Origin: JBEBGV01 sp040081265
GTDB taxonomy: Bacteria; Acidobacteriota; Vicinamibacteria; Vicinamibacterales; UBA2999
Assembly (NCBI GenBank): GCA_040081265.1
Contig: JBEBGV010000007.1
Coordinates: forward strand, 1 to 64,000
Length of the DNA: 64,000 bases
Direction of reading: 5' to 3'
Numbering within the stretch: position 1 is the stretch's first letter; each line of letters opens with the position of its first letter. The translations under genes were made by a program, and so were the position numbers. The notes under the pieces are model-generated. The model made no database searches. It was not told the origin of the DNA and saw nothing but the letters and a program-made list of their open reading frames with translations. Positions 1-8,257 of the stretch are shown one piece after another.

Positions 1-1
1 G

Positions 2-118
2 CTGACAGCACTTGCCACGTTCGACCGCTTAGCCCAAAGAATCGGCCTTGAGCGGCGCGCCAAGCATATCGACCCGATTGATGCTGTTCGCCGCGCTGTG
101 GAGTTAGCGAATCAGTGA
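2..118 (+). CDS. C-terminal end of a phage protein, probably terminase small subunit (partial)
   Basis: The frame is open from the window edge and gives 38 residues ending in VELANQ. Its TGA overlaps the GTG of the terminase large subunit gene as GTGA, so the two are translationally coupled. A gene directly upstream of and overlapping terL is most often terS, and the tail (a basic LERRAKHIDP stretch followed by a short helix) resembles the ends of P27-type small terminases. That identification rests mainly on position, because too little sequence is visible to show the DNA-binding domain. Confidence 0.5.
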   Translation: MTALATFDRLAQRIGLERRAKHIDPIDAVRRAVELANQ

Positions 119-1452
119 CGCTGCCCGAATTCATGCGCCTGTTCGACGAGTTCAAGGCGTCGTCATGGGACGGCTGGCGGACTGTATTGGGGCGTCTGAC
201 CACAGACGTGCGCGAATTCTTCGCAGTCGTCGGACGCGGCGCGGGGAAATCACGCATTGTTGCGCTGATTGCGTGCTGGTTTGCTAGTCGCGCTTACACA
301 CGCGTTGCAGGCGAATTCATCTACGTCGGCATCTTCGCGCCCGACAGGAAACAAGCGGGCGTCACGTTTCGCTACGTAGTCGGCTTGCTGAAGTCGGTCC
401 CTTCCCTCGCTGCACTCATCGTCGCGGAACGCGCTGACAGCATCGAACTGTCGAACGGCGTTGTCATCGAAGTGCTGACAGCATCTGTCGCTGCCCCACG
501 CGGACGCGCCTATGCGCTAGTCATCATCGAAGAAGCCGCATTTCTGCGCACGGACGATTCCGCGAATCCGGACGTCGAACTGTTGCGCGCTGTGCGCCCT
601 GCACTAGCACGGGTCCCTGGCAGTCTGCTTGCCGTCGTCAGCAGTCCGTATGCGCGACGCGGCATCCTGTATCAGGCCTGGACGAAGCATCACGCGAATC
701 CTGTCAGCGATGTCGTCGTCGTGCAGGCAGGGACGCTGGAGCTGAATCCCGCGTTCGACAGACGCGCTATCGAGGTGGCACGGGAAGAAGACCCTGCCAG
801 TGCAGCCGCAGAATACGACGCCCAGTTCCGCAGCGACGTCGAATCCTTCATCGCGTTCGACGTCCTGCGCGCTGCAACAGTTGACGGACGCTTCGAACTA
901 GCGCCTGTTGTCGGTCAGGAATACAAAGCCTTTTGGGACGGGAGCGGCGGTAGTGCAGATAGCGCAGCACTTGCTATTGCGCACAACGAACGGGGGCGCC
1001 TTGTCTTGGACGCCGTGCGGGAAAGGCGACCCCCGTTCTCCCCGGAAGATGTCATTGCTGAACATGCCGCTGTCCTGAAGACGTATGACATTCGCGACGT
1101 GACAGCGGATGCTTATGCCGGCGAATATCCTCGAGAACTTTTCAGAAAACATCACATTCAGTATCACGTCAGCACGCGAAGCAAGAGCACCCTGTATTCG
1201 GAAGTGCTTCCACTTCTGAATTCGAAACGGGTCGAATTGCTCAACGTGCCACGACTGCTGACGCAATTCGCGACATTGGAAAGGCGCGTGTCACGCGGCG
1301 GTAAAGACAGCATCGACCACGGTCCCCGCCAACACGATGACTTAGCCAACAGCGTCGCGGGCGCACTTGTGTTGGCTGCCACGGACGTTCCCCGCGTGTG
1401 GTGGGACAACGAAGCCAACTGTTACAGGCGTGATTATGGCATCACCTTTTAG
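115..1452 (+). CDS. Phage terminase large subunit (TerL)
   Basis: ATPase-nuclease that drives DNA into phage procapsids, 445 aa, a usual TerL length. The N-terminal ATPase shows a Walker A (GRGAGKS, about residues 41-47) and a Walker B ending in acidic residues (VIIEEAAF, about 135-142). The C-terminal RNase H-like nuclease is suggested by FWDGSGG near residue 270, DAYAG near 330 and a late acidic site DHGPRQHDD near 400. The GTG start overlaps the previous stop as GTGA. The next gene follows after 11 bp with an AGGAG ribosome site. In HK97-like phages a portal gene would come next, but here it does not. Confidence 0.85.
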   Translation: MTLPEFMRLFDEFKASSWDGWRTVLGRLTTDVREFFAVVGRGAGKSRIVALIACWFASRAYTRVAGEFIYVGIFAPDRKQAGVTFRYVVGLLKSVPSLAALIVAERADSIELSNGVVIEVLTASVAAPRGRAYALVIIEEAAFLRTDDSANPDVELLRAVRPALARVPGSLLAVVSSPYARRGILYQAWTKHHANPVSDVVVVQAGTLELNPAFDRRAIEVAREEDPASAAAEYDAQFRSDVESFIAFDVLRAATVDGRFELAPVVGQEYKAFWDGSGGSADSAALAIAHNERGRLVLDAVRERRPPFSPEDVIAEHAAVLKTYDIRDVTADAYAGEYPRELFRKHHIQYHVSTRSKSTLYSEVLPLLNSKRVELLNVPRLLTQFATLERRVSRGGKDSIDHGPRQHDDLANSVAGALVLAATDVPRVWWDNEANCYRRDYGITF

Positions 1453-1463
1453 GAGACACCGAC

Positions 1464-2186
1464 ATGTTCGGCACACAGACGGATGAGACGCCCGATGCGG
1501 GCAACCAGTTGAAGACAGCACGCGAACAACACGCCGCGCTTGCCGCATCCTTGCCGGCGCTGCAAGAAGTCGTGCAGGTGAACAGCGCGACGCGCAACGA
1601 CGCGAACGCTGTGCTTGAACGCACAGAAGGCGACGCGCTGATTGGAGTCGTCTTGGAACCAGCCCTGACACGCGCCCGCGAACGACACGACGCGGCAGTG
1701 ACTGCGCATCGCACAGCGGAAGCCAACTTGCGAAAGGCATCAGACGATGTCGCGCGACTTGCGGACACGATTGCGCGCCTCGAGCCCGTGTATCACGAAC
1801 AGCGTTCTGCCGAACTGAATGCCAAGTATGCGGAGACAGTCATCAAAGTGCGCGACTACGTGACGAATCCGGAATTTCAAGCACTGCTTCAGACACTTGT
1901 CGCAATCCGGGCGACAGCAGACATCGAGTTCCCGTATGCGCATCCGAATCAGCGCACGCATCAACGTCCGTATCCCGTGTCAGCAGGCTTGCCGAATCTT
2001 GTGCTTGTTGACTTGCTGCTGGGAACAGCGGGCGGCATGAGACGGCCGCTGGATTCGTGGCTGGAACGCGTCGAGGCGTTCTTGAATCCTCCCGCACAGG
2101 TTGACACGCCCCCGTTCCGCAACGTCTTGAAGGACATCTTCGGACCGCCGCAGCCGCAAACACGGTCGCGCGGCTTCACCTACTGA
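1464..2186 (+). CDS. Hypothetical coiled-coil phage protein
   Basis: 240 aa, not recognised. Residues about 15-125 are rich in Ala, Arg, Glu and Leu with heptad-like spacing, predicting a long coiled coil. The C-terminal half is more globular and ends in a Pro/Arg-rich tail (GPPQPQTRSRGF). An AGGAG site precedes the ATG. It occupies the slot between terminase and prohead protease where tailed phages normally carry the portal, but it is far shorter than a portal protein and has none of its obvious features. It could be a scaffold-like or accessory packaging protein, but nothing in the sequence proves this. Confidence 0.6.
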   Translation: MFGTQTDETPDAGNQLKTAREQHAALAASLPALQEVVQVNSATRNDANAVLERTEGDALIGVVLEPALTRARERHDAAVTAHRTAEANLRKASDDVARLADTIARLEPVYHEQRSAELNAKYAETVIKVRDYVTNPEFQALLQTLVAIRATADIEFPYAHPNQRTHQRPYPVSAGLPNLVLVDLLLGTAGGMRRPLDSWLERVEAFLNPPAQVDTPPFRNVLKDIFGPPQPQTRSRGFTY

Positions 2187-2194
2187 GGAACAAC

Positions 2195-2815
2195 ATGGAA
2201 AAGGAAACGTTTTCTGCGCAGTGTCGTTTCTCAACGGGCGACACGAAGAACACATTCAAGGGAATGGCGTCAGTCTTCAACAACCTGATTGACAGCTACA
2301 TCCCCACACGCATTTTGCCCGGCGCGTTTGCGAAGACGCTGACGGAGAACCGTCATCGCGTGAAAGTGTTGTATCAGCACAATGAAGCCTGGCCCATTGG
2401 CATCCCGACCGTGATGCGCGAACAACAGGACGGCCTGTATGTCGAAGCGAAGATTTCAGACACGCAGATGGGTCGGGACTGCATCACGTTGATGAAAGAC
2501 GGCATCATCTCGGAACTGAGCATCGGGTTTGACCCCGTCCGCAGTGAAATGGTCGATGAAGGCGCCGCGATGGGTATGGTTCGACACATCTCCGAAGTGC
2601 GTCTCTGGGAGTTCTCGCCTGTCACGTTTGCTGCCAACAGCGAAGCGCGCATTACATCCGTCCATAGACGCCCGTCTGGCGCAATCGCAGACCTCGACAG
2701 GAAGATGGCGCGACTGAAAGACATGCAGAACGCGCTGACTATTCCCGACAAGCTGCGCGCACTGGACAGGCAGCTTCTGGACGCCAAGATGCGGAGGCTG
2801 GGTCGTGCTGTCTGA
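2195..2815 (+). CDS. HK97 family prohead protease
   Basis: Serine protease that matures phage heads by cleaving the major capsid protein's scaffold domain. At 206 aa it is of normal length. The N-terminal FKGMASVFN and IDSYIPTRILPGAF are typical of the family. A histidine (LYQHNEAWPIG, about residue 67) and the serine in ISELSIGFD (about residue 109) match the usual catalytic positions. The presence of a maturation protease implies an HK97-fold capsid protein somewhere, yet none is encoded downstream before the integration site. The gene follows the coiled-coil gene after 8 bp and its end overlaps the next gene by 11 bp. Confidence 0.85.
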   Translation: MEKETFSAQCRFSTGDTKNTFKGMASVFNNLIDSYIPTRILPGAFAKTLTENRHRVKVLYQHNEAWPIGIPTVMREQQDGLYVEAKISDTQMGRDCITLMKDGIISELSIGFDPVRSEMVDEGAAMGMVRHISEVRLWEFSPVTFAANSEARITSVHRRPSGAIADLDRKMARLKDMQNALTIPDKLRALDRQLLDAKMRRLGRAV

Positions 2816-3065
2816 CCCGCTTCCCGTCAGGGACACAGACGACACGCGCGAACAGCGAACAAGCGTCACGAACGGACTGCGTGCAGTGTGTCCGGACCTG
2901 GCGTTCATTGACTGCGCGCGATTAACAAACGTCGTCGTCGATGCGCGGTTGCTAGGGGATGAACGTCCAGCACGCGCACTGCTCGCGTTTTTCAAAGCGT
3001 TGCTGGATGCGTCGGACGAAGCGGAAGCGGACGCGGACGTGTCTGCTGTCATACCAACTGCGTGA
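2805..3065 (+). CDS. Small hypothetical phage protein
   Basis: 86 aa, GTG start, overlapping the protease gene by 11 bp, which suggests coupled translation. It is acidic towards the C-terminus (DASDEAEADADVS). Its size and place resemble head-tail connector or small structural proteins of phage head modules, but there is no recognisable motif. It is the last gene before the recombinase. Confidence 0.5.
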   Translation: MLSDPLPVRDTDDTREQRTSVTNGLRAVCPDLAFIDCARLTNVVVDARLLGDERPARALLAFFKALLDASDEAEADADVSAVIPTA

Positions 3066-3150
3066 TTCCCCTGATTCGGCGTCTGCCCAAACGAAAGGAT
3101 TCTGGCCACTTTCGACGCGGGGGGCGAGACTGGGGAAGGCAACGCTAGGT

Positions 3151-3166
3151 ATCGCAGTTTTGCGAT
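3151..3166. repeat. Short palindrome upstream of the recombinase
   Basis: ATCGCA-GTTT-TGCGAT in the 131-bp gap between the small phage gene and the recombinase. It lies about 30 bp before the recombinase ATG and could be an operator or a weak terminator. There is no T-run, and no third copy was seen. Confidence 0.35.
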
Positions 3167-3196
3167 TACGCTGTTGCTGCGTAGGAGAACGAACGT

Positions 3197-4906
3197 ATGA
3201 ATGCTGCTGCTTACTGCCGCAAAAGCACGGAACAAGACGTCGTCGCTGAACAGAAAAGCGTCACGCGTCAACTAGAAGGCGCCCGCCTATTCATCGACAA
3301 GCAAGGATGGACGCTGGACGATGCGTCCATCTACGTCGATGACGGCGTCAGCGGCGCGCGCTTCACGACGCGTCCGGACTTTCAGCGCATGCTGCGCGAC
3401 GCTGAAGCGGGACGCTTCGAACATCTTGTCCTGTATGACCTCGACAGATTGGGACGACACGGACACTCAACGATGGTTGCGCTGAATCATCTCGTGGACG
3501 CAGGCGTCACGATTTGGGACTTCTCGACGGGACGCAGTGTTGACGTCGATTCGTTTGAAGGCGAAACGATGACATTCCTGAAGACGCGTTTCGCACAGCA
3601 GGAACGCGAACAAGCTCGGAAGCGCGCGCGTGATTCCGCACGAAGAAAAGCGGAACAGGGACTTGTGACGGGCGGAAAGGTCTTCGGGTATCGCAACGTC
3701 AGGCATGCCAAGGGAGAAACGCGGCGTGAAGTTGTCGCAGCGGAAGCCGACGTCATCCGACGCATCTTCGACCGCTACTTAGCCGGTGCAGGACTGCGGA
3801 CGATTGCGGAAGAACTGAACGCGGAACAGGCCCCCAGTCCGAAAGCGCAGCTAGGACGCCCGAACGGTTGGAGTCATTTCAACATCCGCGAAGTCTTGAT
3901 GCGTCCGCTGTATCGGGGCCAAATCATCTGGGGACAAACCAAGTCGTCATACGGGCGCGAGCTTGGGACACGCCTGACGGACGAAGAACGGAAGCGTGAA
4001 GCTGCGCAGTTGCCACAGCCGGAAGACACATGGGTTCGCGTCATTGATGAATCGCTGCGCATCGTGGATGCTGACGTCGCAGCGCGCGCTGATAAGAAGC
4101 GGACTGAACGCGCGGAACGCTACGCAGCATCCCTGCCTGCACCTGGCACGAAGAAGACACGACTGGGAGGATTCGGACGTTCGCTGCACGGACACTATCT
4201 GCTCAGCGGGGGGACGCTGAAGTGTCAGACATGCGGGGCGAACTTCGAAGCCATCAAGACGATGTTCCGCGGCAATGGGATGGTGAAAAAGCTTGTCTAC
4301 ATGTGTTCCACGCGTCGGCGGCGTCCGGGAGTCTGCCCGAATCATCTGGAACTGCCCATTGAACAAACGGACAGCATCGTGCTCGACATGATTGCGGGGG
4401 AAGTTCTTGGCGGGCAGATGATTGAACACCTGCTTTCGCTTGTGGACAAGGGGGACGCGGACATCACGGAGCATCTGCTGGCGGACAAACAGCGGCTGCA
4501 ATCAGAAATCGCCAATTTGGTCGAATTGGCTGCTGTCGGGGACGTCGCAGTCCCGACAGTCACGGCGAAGCTTCGGGAGCGTCAGGCGCTGTTAGCGCAA
4601 GTCGAAGCGCAGCTGACAGCGTCCCCTAGACGCGTCCGTCCAGATATCGACAAGCTGCGCGCTGCGCTGACGTTCCGCGCTGCGCAATGGAAGGACACAC
4701 TTCGGGCAGAGCCCAAAATCGCGCGTGCGCTGATTCAGCGTCTAATCGAACCGCTCGTCATGCTGGACGAAAGCGAACGGCCCGACTTCGTAAAGGCTGA
4801 ATTGACAGGGACTTGGGCACTGCTTGAGGAGGAATATCCCGCTGCAATACCAAACACTCAAAAATTGGCGTCCCCACCGGGATTCGAACCCGGGTTTCAG
4901 CCTTGA
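3197..4906 (+). CDS. Large serine recombinase (integrase)
   Basis: Site-specific recombinase that probably integrates and excises this element, 569 aa. The N-terminal resolvase domain has the nucleophile Ser10 in YCRKS and the arginine cluster LDRLGRHGHS (82-91). The recombinase domain spans about 160-300. A zinc ribbon has Cys343 and Cys346 (CQTC) with Cys370 and Cys380. A coiled coil follows (about 410-520), as in large serine integrases. It has a good ribosome site (AGGAGAACGAACGT then ATG). The last 13 residues (LASPPGFEPGFQP) are encoded by the antisense strand of the tRNA-Glu gene, and the stop TGA falls in the anticodon loop. This C-terminus therefore derives from the attachment site, and the protein would differ if that junction changed. 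Confidence 0.93.
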   Translation: MNAAAYCRKSTEQDVVAEQKSVTRQLEGARLFIDKQGWTLDDASIYVDDGVSGARFTTRPDFQRMLRDAEAGRFEHLVLYDLDRLGRHGHSTMVALNHLVDAGVTIWDFSTGRSVDVDSFEGETMTFLKTRFAQQEREQARKRARDSARRKAEQGLVTGGKVFGYRNVRHAKGETRREVVAAEADVIRRIFDRYLAGAGLRTIAEELNAEQAPSPKAQLGRPNGWSHFNIREVLMRPLYRGQIIWGQTKSSYGRELGTRLTDEERKREAAQLPQPEDTWVRVIDESLRIVDADVAARADKKRTERAERYAASLPAPGTKKTRLGGFGRSLHGHYLLSGGTLKCQTCGANFEAIKTMFRGNGMVKKLVYMCSTRRRRPGVCPNHLELPIEQTDSIVLDMIAGEVLGGQMIEHLLSLVDKGDADITEHLLADKQRLQSEIANLVELAAVGDVAVPTVTAKLRERQALLAQVEAQLTASPRRVRPDIDKLRAALTFRAAQWKDTLRAEPKIARALIQRLIEPLVMLDESERPDFVKAELTGTWALLEEEYPAAIPNTQKLASPPGFEPGFQP

Positions 4907-4941
4907 AAGGGCCGCGTCCTAGGCCTCTGGACGATGGGGAC
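4866..4941 (-). tRNA. tRNA-Glu (anticodon TTC), prophage attachment site
   Basis: On the minus strand the sequence folds as a full cloverleaf: acceptor GTCCCCA/TGGGGAC, D-arm, anticodon loop CTTTCAA (anticodon TTC, Glu), T-arm CCGGG-TTCGAAT-CCCGG, discriminator G and an encoded CCA. The 3' end points towards the phage element, as expected for integration into the 3' part of a tRNA with the element restoring the gene. The last 41 bases are also the coding region for the recombinase C-terminus. Confidence 0.95.
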
Positions 4942-5009
4942 AGGTAGTGAGGCATCGAGCGTCACGCTCGAACATGTCATTGTGCCACAGCCGACCGTCC
5001 ACGGCAGGC

Positions 5010-5084
5010 TGGTGAGCCCCCCGGGGATCGAACCCGGGACACCCTGATTAAAAGTCAGGTGCTCTACCACTGAGCTAGGGGCCC
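5010..5084 (-). tRNA. tRNA-Lys (anticodon TTT)
   Basis: Minus-strand cloverleaf with acceptor GGGCCCC pairing to GGGGCTC (one G-U pair), anticodon loop CTTTTAA (TTT, Lys), T-arm CCGGG-TTCGATC-CCCGG, discriminator A and an encoded CCA. It lies 68 bp upstream of tRNA-Glu on the same strand, so the two are probably transcribed together from the promoter at 5111-5139. Confidence 0.95.
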
Positions 5085-5110
5085 GGACTGCGCGGACACA
5101 ACGCTCGATA

Positions 5111-5139
5111 ATTATAGCCCGCGTTCTGAAGGCTCTGAA
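5111..5139 (-). promoter_or_regulatory. Promoter of the tRNA-Lys/tRNA-Glu unit
   Basis: Minus strand: -35 TTCAGA (5139-5134), 17-bp spacer, perfect -10 TATAAT (5116-5111), with the tRNA-Lys 5' end 26 bp downstream of the -10. The -10 is exact and the -35 matches 4 of 6 bases of the sigma-70 consensus. Confidence 0.65.
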
Positions 5140-5195
5140 GCCTCCGGCCGGTCGCAACTCTCGCGCGCCTTAGGACCATGGCTCGGCCCGCGCGA

Positions 5196-6158
5196 CTATC
5201 GCAGCTCCCCGTTCAACTCGGCATAGACGCGGCGAATCGCGAGGGGGCCGAACATGTCGCGAATAGACCAGCCGTCGAACTCGCCAAATTTCGCCTGCAT
5301 CATGGCCTGTTCGACCGGGACGCCAGCATCACGCAGGCGCTTCCCCTCCGCGATCGTCGCTTCAACCGCCCGCCGGAATGTCGGCAGTTCTTCCTTCAGC
5401 GTCCGGGCATCGTCGACAAATCCGTGTGCTGGCACGTACCACGCCGCATCCATCTCCTCTGCCTTCTTCAAGGCCCCCAGCCACTCGGACGGATACCCGC
5501 CGCCCATCGATGGAAACATCCGCGACATGTACGTCTCGCTCAGAAACAACACCTTCTGTGCCGGGAGGTACACGGTCAAGTCGCTGCCGGTGTGACTGCG
5601 CCCGAGGAACAAGATCTGGATTTCGGTGCCGCCAACAGTGATTACCCTCTTGTCAGCGACCGTGTCCGTGGGCACCACGACCCTCGGGGGATTTGCTGAA
5701 CCGCCCTGGCGCGGCGGCTGCGACGCTGCCCGCTGAAACGCGGCTTGCGCCACCGGATGCGAGATGAACGTGGCTGTCTGGGGAAACGCTGAATTGCCGC
5801 CGGTGTGGTCCCCATGGTTCGACCCGATGATCACGTACCGGATCGGCTTGTCTGACAATTTGCGAATCTCGGCGACCATTCGCTCGGTCTGCGGTACAGT
5901 CCCCTGCCCATCGACGACAACGACCCCGTCGGTCGTGACCACAATGAGCGAGTTAGTGGTAATGGCACCCTGAATGTGAACATCCTCGTACGCGTAGACA
6001 TTCGGAACGAGGGGAATCATTTTGGGAAAGTCCTGAGCCGTCAGCCCACGCTTGGCGATTTCCGCGGTCTTCACTGGCGCCTGTGCCGGGAGAGGCGCCA
6101 CCATTCCTGCGAGCAAGAACGCCACCGTGGATAGGAAACGAATCACTGGCTGCTTCAT
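5196..6158 (-). CDS. Secreted metallo-beta-lactamase-fold hydrolase
   Basis: 320 aa with a signal peptide ending near PLPAQA. The start at 6158 is chosen because AGGAGG lies 9 bp upstream; a GTG two codons earlier is too close. The MBL fold shows GVVVVDGQG, then GSNHGDHTGG, GRSHTGSD and VPAHGFVDD. The usual metal motif HxHxDH reads SNHGDH: the first histidine is Ser, while the second His, the Asp and the last His remain. Ordinary secreted relatives are periplasmic hydrolases with two zinc ions, so activity or metal content may differ here. It is a single gene facing the tRNA pair. Confidence 0.8.
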   Translation of the reverse strand: MKQPVIRFLSTVAFLLAGMVAPLPAQAPVKTAEIAKRGLTAQDFPKMIPLVPNVYAYEDVHIQGAITTNSLIVVTTDGVVVVDGQGTVPQTERMVAEIRKLSDKPIRYVIIGSNHGDHTGGNSAFPQTATFISHPVAQAAFQRAASQPPRQGGSANPPRVVVPTDTVADKRVITVGGTEIQILFLGRSHTGSDLTVYLPAQKVLFLSETYMSRMFPSMGGGYPSEWLGALKKAEEMDAAWYVPAHGFVDDARTLKEELPTFRRAVEATIAEGKRLRDAGVPVEQAMMQAKFGEFDGWSIRDMFGPLAIRRVYAELNGELR

Positions 6159-6164
6159 AGACAC

Positions 6165-6531
6165 GACCCTCCTGAGACTGACGCAGTCCTATCATCGCAC
6201 CGGGACAACCTCGCGTGCTCCGCACGCTCGTTGTCGGCCAGGATATATGGACTGTCGAAGAACAGATCGCCGTGAGTCGCGAGCGCTGCGGGTCAGGAAG
6301 CCGGCCCCCGGGGCACCGCCGCTTCACCGGATCAAGGTCCCGAAGCGCGCGCGGCTGAAGGTGGATGTCGTGCAATTGCTGCTCGACGAACGACAGGGCC
6401 ATCGATGATCGCCTACGCGGATGCGCCAGTGCGCTTGTGACGACCGAGCCCTTGCGTTGGGCGCCCAGGCGCATGGCCTGCGCGTCGTGGGCAGCCAACT
6501 CCCATGAGCTGATGCGCGGCGCCGCGCTGGC
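6165..6531. other. Gap without a supported gene
   Basis: Between the MBL gene start and the CotH gene stop. Several short frames cross it on both strands, but none has a ribosome site, a family signature or a plausible start. The plus-strand frame ending near 6408 gives a basic peptide (RIKVPKRARLKVDVVQ) that could be a decayed remnant. The promoter of the MBL gene should lie at the left edge, but I saw no clear -10. Confidence 0.4.
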
Positions 6532-8163
6532 TCAGAAACTCGTGTCCAGCTGGGTCTTGATCCAGGTCACCCGCCGGCGAAGAAAATCTTTCAGCGTGGC
6601 GATCTCCGCGGCGTGGGAGTTGTCCTGTGGCGGGAACTGCGGCCATCGGCGGAAGTTGCGCTCCGCGGCAGGGCCGACATCGGCGACCATGCCGTCAACG
6701 ATGCGGTCGAGCGCGTCGGCCGAGAATTCCCTGTTCAGCAGCACCTTGAAGCGTGCGGCGTAACGTGACCGGAACTCCGGATCGCGGAACAGGAATCGCC
6801 ACCACCCCTCGTTGAAGTAGTCGGCCGCATTGAACGTCTGATTCCATTCCTCGGGCGCAGTGGTACGCCAGTCGTACGGCGTGCCCATGCTCCGATCGAA
6901 ATCCCACACGGGGCCGGCCGCCAGACGACCGGCGCGGTCCTTGTGGAAATACGAACTGAACCTGAGCGCGTCCACGTTCTTGGTCAGCGCATTGACGATG
7001 TTGTGATCGATCCAGGCGTCAACGTCGATGAACTCCGAGTAGTGCTGTCGCGTAGACGGATGACGGAAGTCGGGAGCCCTCGCAGCCTCGAGAAAGTCGT
7101 TGATGAACGTGGTGATGTAGTCGAGCTGCGGCCTCCGCTCAGGCGACCGCATGTCCTCGGCATCGGGATACACGAACTGGAGCCACCTCCCCGCCGCCGC
7201 GAAGTCGGGCACGCCTTTGTCGATCCGCACGATAAACCCGCCGGTCATCGCCGGCAGGGTCGCGGCCGAGGCCGGGAGTCTCGCGACGTTCACGCGTTCG
7301 GCGTCACGCTCAATCTTTTCGATCAGCGTGAAGAATCCAAGAAAGCTCTCAGCCCGCACGTCGCCGTCGTCGTTGACCATGAACACTTCGGCAAAGCGCG
7401 TGCGGGGCGCGTAACGACCGATGCGGTTGCTGAGCTCGAAGGCGACCGCATTCCTGATGAGCGACCGGTCGTAGAGGACTGGGTCCGACAATACCCAGTC
7501 GGCGTTGCTCGGCAGCCCCAGCAGTGGCCGGGCGCTGTCGGTATCCTCGCCGTCCGCGCGCAATTCCACGGCGTATTGCTTCTTGAGAAAGTTACGCGAC
7601 GTCGCGCCGCGTACGTGAATGCCGATCCGCGCGTCGAGCGCCGCGCGACCGACGATGCGGCTGGTGCCCGCCCTCGGTTCAAACACCTGGAGCGCCGCTG
7701 CGACGTGGTCGATCCCGAATGGGTCAAGGGTCCCCGATTCGAAGGTGTGAATCAGGATGACTGGCAGGTGGCTCGTGAACGCCTGCGTATCCGGGTTCAC
7801 GCGCAGATAGGTTTCCGTGGCGACTGGTCCCAGGCCTTCGCGCGTGTCCCCGTCAGGCGCGACCGCCAGGGCACGGATGCGGGTCGACTTCTCGAGGGTG
7901 ATAGGCCCGCGGTAGATCGGCGACGTCGTCGTCGGCAGTGAGCCGTCGAGCGTGTAGTGGATGCTGGCCCTGGACTGGACCCTGAGGGTGACCGTTTCGC
8001 GGTCGACGAATGTTCCCGCGCTCGGGCTGAACACCACCGCCAGGGCACTCTGAGCAGCCGCAGAGGTGGCCGGGCTCGACGAGCACGCCAGGAGGACGAA
8101 GACCAGCACCGCCTGCCGCGCTGGTCGAGTCCACGCCGTCGTCACACTCGATGTCAGAATCAT
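6532..8163 (-). CDS. CotH kinase family protein with chitobiase-like domain
   Basis: 543 aa, secreted (hydrophobic signal at about 14-38). The start at ATG 8163 was chosen because the longer open frame has no signal peptide and runs into the divergent promoter. Residues about 42-105 match the chitobiase/beta-hexosaminidase C-terminal type domain (IHYTLDGSLPTTTSPIYRGP). The CotH region follows: GIHVRGATSRNFLKKQYAVEL, NADWVLSDPVLYDRSLIRN, and the conserved aspartates in AGPVWDFDRSMG. CotH proteins are atypical secreted protein kinases first known from Bacillus spore coats; in environmental bacteria the substrate is unknown. It is divergently arranged with the protease-like gene at 8258. Confidence 0.85.
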   Translation of the reverse strand: MILTSSVTTAWTRPARQAVLVFVLLACSSSPATSAAAQSALAVVFSPSAGTFVDRETVTLRVQSRASIHYTLDGSLPTTTSPIYRGPITLEKSTRIRALAVAPDGDTREGLGPVATETYLRVNPDTQAFTSHLPVILIHTFESGTLDPFGIDHVAAALQVFEPRAGTSRIVGRAALDARIGIHVRGATSRNFLKKQYAVELRADGEDTDSARPLLGLPSNADWVLSDPVLYDRSLIRNAVAFELSNRIGRYAPRTRFAEVFMVNDDGDVRAESFLGFFTLIEKIERDAERVNVARLPASAATLPAMTGGFIVRIDKGVPDFAAAGRWLQFVYPDAEDMRSPERRPQLDYITTFINDFLEAARAPDFRHPSTRQHYSEFIDVDAWIDHNIVNALTKNVDALRFSSYFHKDRAGRLAAGPVWDFDRSMGTPYDWRTTAPEEWNQTFNAADYFNEGWWRFLFRDPEFRSRYAARFKVLLNREFSADALDRIVDGMVADVGPAAERNFRRWPQFPPQDNSHAAEIATLKDFLRRRVTWIKTQLDTSF

Positions 8164-8257
8164 CGGTTTCCAGAGCGAGTGTAGGACAGAAGTTCGGAAA
8201 ACGGAGGCGGATTGTGGGCGCGGTTGACATCGGCGCACCCGAGGCAGACGATGACGT

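Noticed and set aside
6943..7941. 332-aa plus-strand frame
   Set aside because: Antisense to the CotH kinase gene; composition rich in Arg, Val and Gly without motifs.
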